From positions 62,001 through 126,000 of the forward strand of contig NZ_JAIVKX010000015.1 of assembly GCF_020524285.1 (NCBI RefSeq): a DNA stretch of 64,000 bases. Direction: 5' to 3'. Numbering within the stretch: position 1 is the first letter of the stretch; every line of letters begins with the position of its first letter. Positions 1-8,095 of the stretch are shown in pieces. The stretch is from Alloyangia pacifica. Its GTDB lineage: Bacteria > Pseudomonadota > Alphaproteobacteria > Rhodobacterales > Rhodobacteraceae. Position numbers and translations under genes: made by a program. The notes under the pieces were generated by a model that was given only the letters and a program-made list of their open reading frames with translations, was not told the DNA's origin and made no database searches.

Positions 1-2182
1 AGCGGGTGCGCAGGGCGCGGGCGAGGGGGCGGATTTCCTTTTCCTCGAGATCGGCGAAGAGCGGGAACTGCCGAACGAGCTGGGCGCGCTGCACAGAGAG
101 ATCAAGGGGCGGTCGCTCTTCGGCCATGGCGCGGCGGCGGGACAGATCCTGCTTGAGGGCGGTGTAGAGCTCGGCTCCGATCAGACCGTCGTCGTACATG
201 GTGTCGTATTCGCCCTCTTCGAGCCGCAGCGCGGTGCGGCGGATGAAGCGGCGTTCGAGCTTCTCGGCGTAGCCGGGATATTGCAGACGCAGACCCTCGA
301 GCGCGGTCTCGGCGGCCTCGCGGCGGCGCGAGAGCAGCTCTCGCAGCAGCTCGGCGACGCGGCGGCCGTGGATGCGGCGGATGCGGCCGTCGATGAAGCC
401 TTCGAGGTCGCGCAGGATCTGCCGCTGCGAGAGCAGCAGGTCGAAGCGGTCGGCGGTCATGCGCCCGAGCGGGCCGGAGACATGCAGCCGGTTGTGGGCG
501 AGCAGCGCGGCGCGGAAGGTCGGGCCGTAGCCGAGGCTTGCGCGGGCGGCGCGCTGGTAGCCGGTGCGGCCGTCGCTGCGCGCGCCTTCGATCAGCCGGT
601 CGCAGTCCGACAGGGCGCGCTGTGCGAGGCGCAGCGACAGGGTGCGCTCGCGGATCCGCGCGGTGGTGGCGTCGCGCTCGGCGCCGGCCAGGGCGATGAG
701 CCCGAGGGTGACGCGGTCGCGGTCGAGGATCTCGTCGCCTTCCTCGGCGGCCTTCACCGCGGTGTCGAGCCGCTTGCCGAAGCGCTTGGCCTCGGAGCGG
801 ACGATCTCGCGGTCGAGCCCGTAGGTGTCGGTGGTGGTCGAGACCTGCTCGCGCACGGTCTGCAGCGCCACGGCGACCACCTGGTTGGAGAGCGCCTGGT
901 CGAGCGGGGCGAGCTTGTCGAGGCCGAGTTTGCGGATCACCCAGGTGAGGGTGGTGCCCTGCACCAGCAGCGTCCAGAGGGTGAAGCCGGTGGCGAGGAT
1001 GCCGACGAGGCGCTTGACCTCGATCGGCACGCGGAAGCTCTCGGTGACCGCCAGCGCCAGCGCGAGGGTCAGCGCGCCGCGCAGGCCGCCCCAGAGGATG
1101 GCGATGCGGTAGGGGCGCTCGATCTTCGGCGAGAGCCGCAGCAGGCGCAGGATCGGCAGCAGGCCGGAGAGGATGGCACCGCGCGCGGCGATGGCGGCGG
1201 CGACCACCACGAGGATCAGGAGGAAGTCGCCGAAATGCACGTCCTCGAGCAGCCGCGGGATCAGAAGCGCGGCGAGGATGAAGATCAGCGCCCCGGCCCA
1301 ATGCGCGAGGATGTCCCAGACGTCCTTGAGGTTGGCCCAGGCGGTGGGCGGGATCTTCCCGGGGCCGACGAGGTTGAGCGTGAGTCCCGAGACCACCACG
1401 GCGATCACCCCCGAGGCGCCGAAGACCTGCTCGGAGCCGATGTAGGCGAGATAGGGCAGGGCGATGGAGACCGAGAGCTGCGCCTTCTCGTAGCGCTCGA
1501 GCAGCGCCATGGCGCCGATCGCCCCCTGCGCCACCAGCCAGCCGGCCAGCGCGCCGCCGCCGAGCAGCATGGGAAACTGCGCGAGCGCGCCGAGCGGCGT
1601 GGGGTTGGGCACGCCCTCCATCACGAAGCCCATAAACAGGCCGAAGAGCGCGATGGCGGCGGCGTCGTTGAGCAGGCTCTCGCCCTCGATGATGCGCACC
1701 AGCCGGCGCGGCGCGGCGATCGAGCGGAAGATGCCGACCACCGCCGAGGGGTCGGTGGTCGAGACGATGGCGCCGACGAGGAAGCAGGCCATGATCGGCA
1801 GCGAACTGGTCCAGGACAGCGCGAGGCCGACGAAGAGCGTGGCGGCGACCACCGCGACGATCGCCAGCACGAGGATCGGCACCCAGTCGTCGAGCATCCG
1901 CCTCAGGTTCATGCCGAGCGTTGCCTGGAACAGCAGCGTCGGCAGGAAGACGTAGAGGAAGACGTTGGATTTTATGGGGAAATTGATGATCGCCGCGGCC
2001 ACGGGATTGAGCGCATCGGTGATGTCGGTGCGCAGAAAGAAGATCGCTGCCGCGCCGATGAAGGTGCCGAGAAGCGCGAGGATGGCGCTGTAGGGCAGAC
2101 GGAGCCGGGCCGCCAGCGGCTCGGCCGCGGCGATGACGAGAAAGAGCGACGCGATGACCGCGGTGACGAGAACAACATCCAT
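1..2182 (-). CDS. Na+/H+ antiporter (CPA1/NhaP type) with C-terminal cyclic-nucleotide-binding domain, 3' truncated
   Basis: Integral inner-membrane cation/proton exchanger, cut by the left window edge after about 727 residues. The start is the ATG read from 2182, behind a GGAG element; it gives MDVVLVTAVIASLFLVIAA and a first membrane helix. Residues 1 to about 410 are a run of hydrophobic helices with CPA1-like segments, including FLPTLLFQATLGMNLRRML and, at the end, GTTLTWVIRKLGL. A hydrophilic, helical, charged region of roughly 280 residues follows. The last visible residues (VRQFPLFADLEEKEIRPLAR) look like the beginning of a Crp/cNMP-binding fold, so transport may be gated by a cyclic nucleotide. 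Antiporter is seen directly. The cNMP domain is inferred from its first ~25 residues only. No voltage-sensor segment is visible. There is no operon partner in the window. Confidence 0.85.
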   Translation of the reverse strand, partial: MDVVLVTAVIASLFLVIAAAEPLAARLRLPYSAILALLGTFIGAAAIFFLRTDITDALNPVAAAIINFPIKSNVFLYVFLPTLLFQATLGMNLRRMLDDWVPILVLAIVAVVAATLFVGLALSWTSSLPIMACFLVGAIVSTTDPSAVVGIFRSIAAPRRLVRIIEGESLLNDAAAIALFGLFMGFVMEGVPNPTPLGALAQFPMLLGGGALAGWLVAQGAIGAMALLERYEKAQLSVSIALPYLAYIGSEQVFGASGVIAVVVSGLTLNLVGPGKIPPTAWANLKDVWDILAHWAGALIFILAALLIPRLLEDVHFGDFLLILVVVAAAIAARGAILSGLLPILRLLRLSPKIERPYRIAILWGGLRGALTLALALAVTESFRVPIEVKRLVGILATGFTLWTLLVQGTTLTWVIRKLGLDKLAPLDQALSNQVVAVALQTVREQVSTTTDTYGLDREIVRSEAKRFGKRLDTAVKAAEEGDEILDRDRVTLGLIALAGAERDATTARIRERTLSLRLAQRALSDCDRLIEGARSDGRTGYQRAARASLGYGPTFRAALLAHNRLHVSGPLGRMTADRFDLLLSQRQILRDLEGFIDGRIRRIHGRRVAELLRELLSRRREAAETALEGLRLQYPGYAEKLERRFIRRTALRLEEGEYDTMYDDGLIGAELYTALKQDLSRRRAMAEERPPLDLSVQRAQLVRQFPLFADLEEKEIRPLARALRTR

Positions 2183-2395
2183 GGCTCCAGATAAACTGCA
2201 AATGACGTCGGGAGAACGGCGGAGCGTCAAATTTTTCGTGCTTTGCGGATCTCTGCCCTCGGCGACAGGGGCGCGCGCGGGATCGAGGGCCGCGGGCGGC
2301 GAATGTCTTGGCTTGCTTCTTGAGAACCGGGGGCAGCCGGGGTATCAGCGGCGGCAACAATGGGAGGGCGGATCCCCATGGCAAGGAGACACTCG

Positions 2396-3493
2396 ATGAC
2401 CCTGGATCGCAGACACTTCATCACCGCGGGCGCCGCGCTTGCGCTGGCGCCGCTGCTGCCGCGCGGCGCGCGGGCCGCCTTTACCCCGACGCCGGCCGAA
2501 TGGCGCCGCTTCGAGGTCACCACGCGGGTCGCGGTGCCGGCGGGCGGCAAGCCGGTGCAGGCCTGGATCCCGGTGCCCTCGGTCAACGAGGCGGGCTGGA
2601 TGCAGGCCGAGGCTCCGCGGTTCTCCGGCAATGCCGACAGCGCCGAGCTGGTGACCGACGCCGAGAGCGGCGCGCAGTTCGTCCACGCGGTGTGGAACGG
2701 CGGGCAGGAGAGCGCCGAGCTGGAGGTGGCCGCCGAGGTTTCGACCCGCGACCGCGCCGTCGACCTGACGGAGCCGGGGCAGGGGGCCACGCTGTCGGAC
2801 GCCGACCGGGCGCTCTACACCGCGCCGACGCGGCTGATTCCGACCGACGGCATCGTCAAGGCGACCGCCGACATGATCACCGAAGAGATGGGCGCCGACC
2901 TCGAGAAGGCGCGGGCGATCTACGAGTGGGTGGTCGAGAGCACCGAGCGCAACCCCGAGACCCGCGGCTGCGGCATCGGCGATGTCGCCTCGATGCTGGA
3001 GATGGGCGACCTGACCGGCAAATGCGCCGACCTCAATGCGCTCTACGTCGGGCTGGCGCGGGCCGCCGGCCTGCCGGCGCGCGATGTCTACGGTCTGCGC
3101 GTGGCGCCCTCGGCCTTCGGCTACAAGAGCCTCGGCGCGGGTTCGTCGGATGTCAGCAAGGCGCAGCACTGCCGCGCCGAGGTCTTCCTGTCGGACTATG
3201 GCTGGGTCGCGGTCGACCCGGCGGACGTGCGCAAGGTGATGCTCGAGGAGCCGCCGAAGAACCTCGCGCTCGACGATCCCAAGGTGCGGGCGGTGCGCTC
3301 GGCGCTCTTCGGCTCCTGGGAAGGCAACTGGATCGGCTTCAACTTCGCGCATGACGTGGCACTGCCGGGTTCGGCGCGCGACGAGGTGGGCTTCCTGATG
3401 TACCCGCAGGCGGAGATCGACGGCGTCGAGCAGGACGAGCTCGATCCGGGCAGCTTCGCCTATTCGATCACGGCGACCGAGCTGTACGCCTGA
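2396..3493 (+). CDS. Exported transglutaminase-like (cysteine protease fold) protein
   Basis: A 365-residue protein with a transglutaminase core. The ATG at 2396 is chosen because AAGGAG lies 7 bases upstream and the product then opens with a twin-arginine-like signal (MTLDRRHFITAGAALAL, cleavage after GARA), so it is probably exported to the periplasm by Tat. The core has the expected Cys-His-Asp order: Cys in LTGKCADLNALY, His in KAQHCRAEVF and Asp in WVAVDPADV. Proteins of this family hydrolyse or rearrange amide bonds, but the substrate cannot be told from sequence. An in-frame ATG at 2360 would add residues before the signal and has a weaker ribosome site. The gene stands alone. A GC-rich hairpin follows its stop. 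Confidence 0.85.
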   Translation: MTLDRRHFITAGAALALAPLLPRGARAAFTPTPAEWRRFEVTTRVAVPAGGKPVQAWIPVPSVNEAGWMQAEAPRFSGNADSAELVTDAESGAQFVHAVWNGGQESAELEVAAEVSTRDRAVDLTEPGQGATLSDADRALYTAPTRLIPTDGIVKATADMITEEMGADLEKARAIYEWVVESTERNPETRGCGIGDVASMLEMGDLTGKCADLNALYVGLARAAGLPARDVYGLRVAPSAFGYKSLGAGSSDVSKAQHCRAEVFLSDYGWVAVDPADVRKVMLEEPPKNLALDDPKVRAVRSALFGSWEGNWIGFNFAHDVALPGSARDEVGFLMYPQAEIDGVEQDELDPGSFAYSITATELYA

Positions 3494-3499
3494 CCCGTG

Positions 3500-3528
3500 C
3501 CGCGCGCGCTGGGGGGAGGCGCGCGCGG
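3500..3528 (+). terminator. Hairpin after transglutaminase gene
   Basis: A perfect 10-bp stem (CCGCGCGCGC with its complement) around a 9-base loop, starting 7 bases after the stop. No T tract follows, so intrinsic termination is uncertain. Confidence 0.4.
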
Positions 3529-3622
3529 ATGACCTTCACCCGCCGGCTGGAGCTGGTCGACCTTGTGTCAGACGCTGCGTCTCGCCTTGGCTCGAAGACA
3601 TTTTGTATTTACCTGACCCCGC

Positions 3623-4381
3623 ATGAAGTTCCTCTTTAAACGACGTAAGCCGGCCGCGCCGGTGTTTGACGCTCCGTTCCGCCCCGACGACAGGTGCATT
3701 GTTATTGGTGACGTCCACGGCTGTGATGCCTTGCTCGCCAAGCTGCTGGGCCGCATCGAGGGGCGCTCGACGCCCGAGACCAAGCTGGTGCTGGTCGGCG
3801 ATTACGTCGACCGCGGCGACGAGAGCGCCGCGGTGCTGCGCCGCCTCATGCAGATGCAGGCACGGCTCGGGGCCGACCAGGTGATCTGCCTGCGTGGCAA
3901 CCACGATCAGATGATGATCGACTTCCTCGACGATCCGGCCAGCGCCGGGGCGCGCTGGTTCAAGTACGGCGGGCTGCAGACGCTGGCGAGCTACAAGCTG
4001 GCCGGGGTGTCGCATACCGCGCCCGAGGCGGAGTGGATCAAGCTGCGCGACCGCTTGCGCGAGGCGATGACGCCGGACATCGAGGCCTGGCTGCGCGGGC
4101 TGCCGCTAAGCTGGACCACCGGCAATGTCTTCATCTGCCACGCCGGCGCCGACCCGACGGTTCCGCTTGAGGCGCAGCGCTCGAAGGACCTCATCTGGGG
4201 CGCGCCCGGCTTCGAGACCACGCCACGCAGCGATGGCACATGGGTGGTGCATGGGCACACGATCACCGACCGCGCGCGTCCGAACGCCGGCCGCATCCCG
4301 GTCGACACCGGGGCCTATGCGACGGGCAAGCTCACCGCCGCGCTGCTGAGTTCGGGCAAGGTGGAGTTCGTCTCGACCTGA
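3623..4381 (+). CDS. PPP-family serine/threonine protein phosphatase / metallophosphoesterase
   Basis: A 252-residue cytoplasmic two-metal phosphoesterase. The metal-binding signature motifs are present in order: GDVHG at residues 29-33, GDYVDRGDE near 59-67 and GNHD near 92-95, followed by a C-terminal His motif (VVHGHT). This is the arrangement of bacterial and lambda-type PPP phosphatases, which dephosphorylate phosphoproteins or small phosphate esters. The N-terminus has a short basic stretch (FKRRK) and no signal peptide. The start at 3623 is the first ATG after an A/T-rich leader, without a strong ribosome site. The gene is monocistronic and its neighbours do not reveal a substrate. Confidence 0.88.
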   Translation: MKFLFKRRKPAAPVFDAPFRPDDRCIVIGDVHGCDALLAKLLGRIEGRSTPETKLVLVGDYVDRGDESAAVLRRLMQMQARLGADQVICLRGNHDQMMIDFLDDPASAGARWFKYGGLQTLASYKLAGVSHTAPEAEWIKLRDRLREAMTPDIEAWLRGLPLSWTTGNVFICHAGADPTVPLEAQRSKDLIWGAPGFETTPRSDGTWVVHGHTITDRARPNAGRIPVDTGAYATGKLTAALLSSGKVEFVST

Positions 4382-5108
4382 CGCGACTTTTCGGGGCCGG
4401 CGCGCGCCGGGGCTGCGCGCCAGCGGTGACCGGCGTGATCCGGCGCGGGACGCTGGCAGGGTGCGGGAACCCGTGGTTCCGCCCGCTCGGAGGGGCAGTG
4501 GTGGCCCGTCGTGACACTCCCAGCAATCGGTCGGGCAGGGAATTTTTGCTTTCTACTGTCGAGGGTTGGTGCCATCTGCGCCGGACCCCGACGGTTTCGG
4601 GGGCGCCGGGCGCGAATGAGTCGGGCCAGTGGGGGCGCTTTGCGAGCGAAATTTCCCGAAAATTCGAAATTCTTGTAGTTCGGGACGGAACTCAACTTCT
4701 GAGTGTGCTAAAAATCTGGGCAGCGCCACATGAATTGGCATGCTTTGCGACAAATAAAGAAATCGCAATGTTTGCAACGGAAATATTCTCGTCTTGCCAT
4801 GCGGCCAGGGCGATTTCCGGGCGGGCGCGCTCAAGGCTCTGTTATTACAATCTTAATTTTCGTGAAAGGTTCGCTAACCTGCGTCGGAGCGCGGTTCGCG
4901 CCTGAAATTCGTTACGAAATCGTCGCGGAAGCCAGTCTTGATGCTGCATAGCAGCACGTGTATCAAAATTCATGTGTCTACAAGTTTGTTAGAGCTGCGT
5001 TTTCAGCTTCGAGAATGACCGACCAGATATGTACCAGTGTTTACACGTGACCAAGGTTTCGCCTGGCGCCACCAATCGCTTTGCCATTTTGTTTGGAGGA
5101 ATTCGTAA
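4382..5108. other. 727-base gene-free region upstream of the sugar transferase
   Basis: No convincing gene is visible. The left third is GC-rich like the coding DNA. From about 4650 the composition turns markedly A/T-rich, with many TpA steps, up to the ribosome site GGAGGA at 5095-5100. It holds an inverted repeat at 4650-4671 and a small GTGT-TT-ACAC dyad near 5039-5048. It most likely contains the promoter and long regulatory region of the exopolysaccharide gene. Ros/MucR-type regulators, two of which lie in this window, favour such A/T-rich DNA. Confidence 0.5.
4650..4671. promoter_or_regulatory. Inverted repeat in the sugar-transferase upstream region
   Basis: Arms AATTTC and GAAATT are separated by 10 bases that themselves contain CGAA-AA-TTCG. 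It is a candidate protein-binding dyad about 440 bases before the gene. The function is inferred only from its symmetry and position. Confidence 0.35.
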
Positions 5109-5804
5109 ATGAGATCGATTGATTTCAGAGCCAGCGATGAAAACGCGAATGCTGCTTTTTCCTCTCGGGCAGGCCTGCGTCGTTTCAGTGACGGGGCCTA
5201 TGCCAGCGTCTTTAAGAGGTGCTTTGATCTAGTCGTGGCGGCCATGTTGCTGCCGTTGCTGCTGCCGGTCATCGCCGTGCTTTGGATGATCGTCCGTTCG
5301 GACGGGGCGGCGGGCTTTTTCGGCCACAAGCGGGTCGGCAAGGACGGTCGGGCGTTCCGCTGCTGGAAGATCCGGACCATGGTGCCCGACGCGGAAGCGC
5401 GCCTGCAGGCGCTGCTCTCGAGCGACGCCGAGGCCGCCGCGGAATGGGCGCGCGACCACAAGCTGACCAATGACCCGCGGATCACCGCGATCGGCAGGTT
5501 CCTGCGGCAGACAAGCCTCGACGAGCTGCCGCAAATCTGGAACGTGATCACCGGGGAGATGAGTTTCGTCGGCCCACGTCCGATCGTGGTCGCCGAGCTG
5601 GAGAAATACGGCAAGCATCAAGCGGCCTATCTGGCGATGAAACCTGGCATTACCGGGCTCTGGCAGGTCTCCGGGCGCAACGACGTGACCTATGACGAAC
5701 GGGTGGCAATGGACATCGAGTACCAGAAGGCGATGTCCTGCGGCACCGACATCAAGCTGATGGTGAAGACCGTCACGGCCATGTTCAACCGGACCGGCTA
5801 CTGA
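5109..5804 (+). CDS. ExoY-like undecaprenyl-phosphate sugar-1-phosphate transferase
   Basis: A 231-residue initiating glycosyltransferase for surface polysaccharide. It transfers a hexose-1-phosphate, probably galactose or glucose, from a UDP-sugar to undecaprenyl phosphate at the inner membrane. A hydrophobic hairpin at about 37-58 (FDLVVAAMLLPLLLPVIAVL) precedes the cytoplasmic catalytic domain. That domain has the family motifs KRVGKDGRAFRCWKIRTM, LTNDPRITAIGRFLR, TSLDELPQIWNV, MSFVGPRP and PGITGLWQVSGR. The length matches the short ExoY class rather than the long WbaP/WcaJ class. The start follows GGAGGA with 8-base spacing. No other polysaccharide genes are adjacent, so it is an orphan whose cluster must lie elsewhere. 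Regulation by MucR is plausible because of the A/T-rich leader. Confidence 0.9.
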   Translation: MRSIDFRASDENANAAFSSRAGLRRFSDGAYASVFKRCFDLVVAAMLLPLLLPVIAVLWMIVRSDGAAGFFGHKRVGKDGRAFRCWKIRTMVPDAEARLQALLSSDAEAAAEWARDHKLTNDPRITAIGRFLRQTSLDELPQIWNVITGEMSFVGPRPIVVAELEKYGKHQAAYLAMKPGITGLWQVSGRNDVTYDERVAMDIEYQKAMSCGTDIKLMVKTVTAMFNRTGY

Positions 5805-6167
5805 TCGGACGCGGGGCAGGGTTGCTGCCTTGAGGTCTTAGGAAACTTGAGCGGGCCCCGCGGTGGGCCGGCCTCCATTTGACAGCTGCGTTTGCGTGGC
5901 GCCCCAAGACGAGGGTGAGCCGTCGGAAGCGCCAGGTCTTTATGGCGCGATCCGGCCCTTTGGCTGGCGTGATGTGCTTGGTGCCGGGCTGCGGCGGGAA
6001 ATTCCGAGCGGCTCGCATTTGCAATATGGACGGTCCGCCGGACCGACAAACTTTCCTCTCCACGGAATCGCGGGCTTCGCGTATCCTGCTGGGAGAATCG
6101 TTTAGGTTTTACGACGCGCGATCATCGCGTCCTCGAATTCAAATATATATTTTTAGGGGGAGTGATC
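5805..6167. other. 363-base intergenic region
   Basis: No gene is seen. The right end has a strong A/T block at about 6139-6154 just before the AGGGGGAG ribosome site of the next gene. It could supply a -10 region. Nothing else stands out. Confidence 0.4.
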
Positions 6168-6428
6168 ATGTCCAAGAGGGCACATCGCTATTTCAGGTGC
6201 AGGTACTGCAACCACCGCCTCCGCTTCGGAGCGCATGAATGCGGAAGCTGCTATCAGCCAACCCAGATGGCCAACCGGGTACCGACATGGACGGTCCTCG
6301 GTGTGGCCCTGCTGCTTTCCGGCGGCGTGGTGGCCGCGGCGACGCTGCCGACGATCCTGCAGGCCAAGGACGGCACCTTCCCGGCGCAGGACAGCGAAAG
6401 CGAGACGGAGATGAAGGCGAGTCTCTAG
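6168..6428 (+). CDS. Small zinc-ribbon, single-pass membrane protein of unknown function
   Basis: An 86-residue protein that I do not recognise. Residues 10-31 contain two CxxC knuckles (CRYC and CGSC, 14 residues between them), which suggests a zinc ribbon. They are followed by one hydrophobic segment (WTVLGVALLLSGGVVAAATL, about 43-62) and a short acidic tail (DSESETEME-like). Topology is probably zinc ribbon in the cytoplasm and tail in the periplasm. The ATG at 6168 is chosen because AGGGGGAG sits 5 bases upstream; a GTG 6 bases earlier would overlap that site. The gene stands alone, with an A/T-rich promoter-like block upstream and a clear intrinsic terminator downstream, which supports its being real. 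Confidence 0.7.
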   Translation: MSKRAHRYFRCRYCNHRLRFGAHECGSCYQPTQMANRVPTWTVLGVALLLSGGVVAAATLPTILQAKDGTFPAQDSESETEMKASL

Positions 6429-6482
6429 ACGCTGCCGGCCCGATGGGGACCCGGGCCTGCGCGTCGCTTGTCAGCCAAGGAT

Positions 6483-6511
6483 GGCCTTGCGCAGATGCGC
6501 GGGGCCTTTTT
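6483..6511 (+). terminator. Intrinsic terminator of the zinc-ribbon gene
   Basis: A stem of 10 pairs (GGCCTTGCGC with GCGCGGGGCC, two of them G-U) with loop AGAT, followed directly by TTTTT. Confidence 0.8.
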
Positions 6512-6753
6512 CCATGAGCGCCTCGGGGCCGGAGGGGTTCTATGCCTCGACGTGGAGCCGCGGGGTTGTGTCGCGCCTTTCGGGCTCGATGAGTGCGGCA
6601 CACGCCTTTGGAACATCGTTTATGCAGTCGAATTAACTTGCTGGTCCTGAGAGCATTTCCTGCAGGCAGGAACGGCAAGCCAGACGGAAACTTGCAAGTC
6701 GCGCCCGATCATGGGGGCAAGGCCATTGGTCTTACGCGTCGGCCACGCGAAAC

Positions 6754-6779
6754 GGGCCGGAAGCGGATGCTTCCGGCCC
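6754..6779 (-). terminator. Terminator-like hairpin of the spermidine operon
   Basis: A perfect 11-bp stem (GGGCCGGAAGC and complement) with a 4-base loop, 39 bases beyond the stop of the carboxynorspermidine synthase gene. On the minus strand it is followed by GTTTCGCG, a weak T run. Confidence 0.65.
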
Positions 6780-6817
6780 TCGTGCCGCGGCTCATGCGCC
6801 GAGTATGTGGCTCAGGG

Positions 6818-8053
6818 TCACGCGTTCCAGGGGCGGTCGCCCTTGGCGTCCTTGACGCGGGTCGGCAGGCCGATGTCGTCGAGGATGGTGAAGAACGGCT
6901 TGGGATCGAGCTCTTCGACGTTCTTCATGGTCTTCGCGTCCCATTCACCCGAGGCCACCAGCATCGCGGCGGCGACCGGCGGCACGCCGGCGGTGTAGGA
7001 GATGCCCTGGCTGCCCACCTCGGTGTAGGCGTCCTTGTGGTCGGCGACGTTGTAGACGAACATCTCGACCTCTTCGCCGTCCTTCGTGCCCTTCACCAGA
7101 TCGCCGATGCAGGTCTTGCCGGTATACTCGGGCGCCAGCGAGGAGGGGTCGGGCAGCACGGCCTTCACCACTTTCAGCGGCACCACTTCGAGGCCCTCGG
7201 CGGTCTTCACCGGCTGCTCGGAGAGCAGGCCGAGCGATTGCAGCACGGTGAAGACGTTGATGTAATGCTCGCCGAAGCCCATCCAGAAGCGCACGTCCGC
7301 CTGCGGGTAGTTGGCCGAGAGCGAGTGCACCTCGTCGTGGCCCGACTGATAGGCGCGTTGGGTGCCGACGACGGGCAGGTCCCAGTCGCGGCCCGAGGCG
7401 AACATCGAGGTTTCCTTCCACTGCTGGTCTTCCCAGTAGTAGACGGTGCCGGTGAACTCGCGGAAGTTGATCTCCGGGTCGAAGTTCGTGGCGAAATACT
7501 TGCCGTGCGAGCCGGCGTTGATGTCGACGATGTCGATGCTCTTCACCTCGTCCATCTGGTCGATGGCGAAACGGGCGAAGGCGTTGACCACACCCGGATC
7601 GAACCCGGCGCCGAGGATCGCGGTGACGCCCTTCTCGGCGCAGAGGTCGCGCTTCTTCCACTCGTAGTTGGCGTACCACGGCGGGGTCTCGCAGATCTTC
7701 GCCGGATCCTCGTGGATCGCGGTGTCGATATAGGCGGCGCCGGTCTCGATGCAGGCGTCGAGCACGTACATGTTGACGAAGGCCGAGCCCACGTTGATCA
7801 CGATCTGCGCGCCGGTATCGCGGATCAGCTGCGCCACGGCGGCCGTGTCCATCGCGTCGACCTGGTGAGCCTTGAGGACGCCCTCTACCTTCATCGCGCC
7901 CTTTTCACGGACCGACTCAAGGATCGCTTCGCACTTGGAAAGCGTCCGGCTGGCGATATGGATCTCGCCGAGCACATCGTTGTTCTGAGCGCATTTATGC
8001 GCCACGACCTGAGCGACGCCACCTGCGCCGATGATGAGAACGTCTTTTTTCAA
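6818..8053 (-). CDS. Carboxynorspermidine/carboxyspermidine synthase (saccharopine dehydrogenase family)
   Basis: A 411-residue NADPH-dependent enzyme that condenses aspartate beta-semialdehyde with a diamine (putrescine or 1,3-diaminopropane) to carboxyspermidine or carboxynorspermidine. This is the first step of the SAM-independent spermidine route. The Rossmann motif DVLIIGAGGVAQVVAHKCAQ is at the N-terminus; GAGFDPGVVNAFARFA and the length are typical of the Lys9/CASDH family. It is the second gene after nspC, 42 bases apart, and the pairing supports the assignment over lysine metabolism. The start is unusual: the only suitable codon is TTG read from 8053, with GGAGG 9 bases upstream, giving MKKDVLIIG. 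A GC-rich hairpin ends the operon. Confidence 0.9.
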   Translation of the reverse strand: MKKDVLIIGAGGVAQVVAHKCAQNNDVLGEIHIASRTLSKCEAILESVREKGAMKVEGVLKAHQVDAMDTAAVAQLIRDTGAQIVINVGSAFVNMYVLDACIETGAAYIDTAIHEDPAKICETPPWYANYEWKKRDLCAEKGVTAILGAGFDPGVVNAFARFAIDQMDEVKSIDIVDINAGSHGKYFATNFDPEINFREFTGTVYYWEDQQWKETSMFASGRDWDLPVVGTQRAYQSGHDEVHSLSANYPQADVRFWMGFGEHYINVFTVLQSLGLLSEQPVKTAEGLEVVPLKVVKAVLPDPSSLAPEYTGKTCIGDLVKGTKDGEEVEMFVYNVADHKDAYTEVGSQGISYTAGVPPVAAAMLVASGEWDAKTMKNVEELDPKPFFTILDDIGLPTRVKDAKGDRPWNA

Positions 8054-8095
8054 CTCACTGGACCTCCGTCTTTGTCCGTCTTGGTTTGCGCGCGC

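Larger units (their letters stand above)
6429..6817. other. 389-base region between convergent transcription units
   Basis: It contains two terminators, one for each converging gene (6483-6511 and 6754-6779). No gene is visible between them. Confidence 0.5.

Noticed and set aside
102-2384. Very long open frame overlapping the antiporter on the same strand in another frame
   Set aside because: Composition is almost all Arg/Pro/Ala/His, as produced by GC-rich shadow frames. The overlapping frame has a coherent CPA1 membrane protein.
4240-4951. Open frames in the leader of the sugar transferase
   Set aside because: No ribosome site, biased composition, and they cross a marked composition change. 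No family features are seen.
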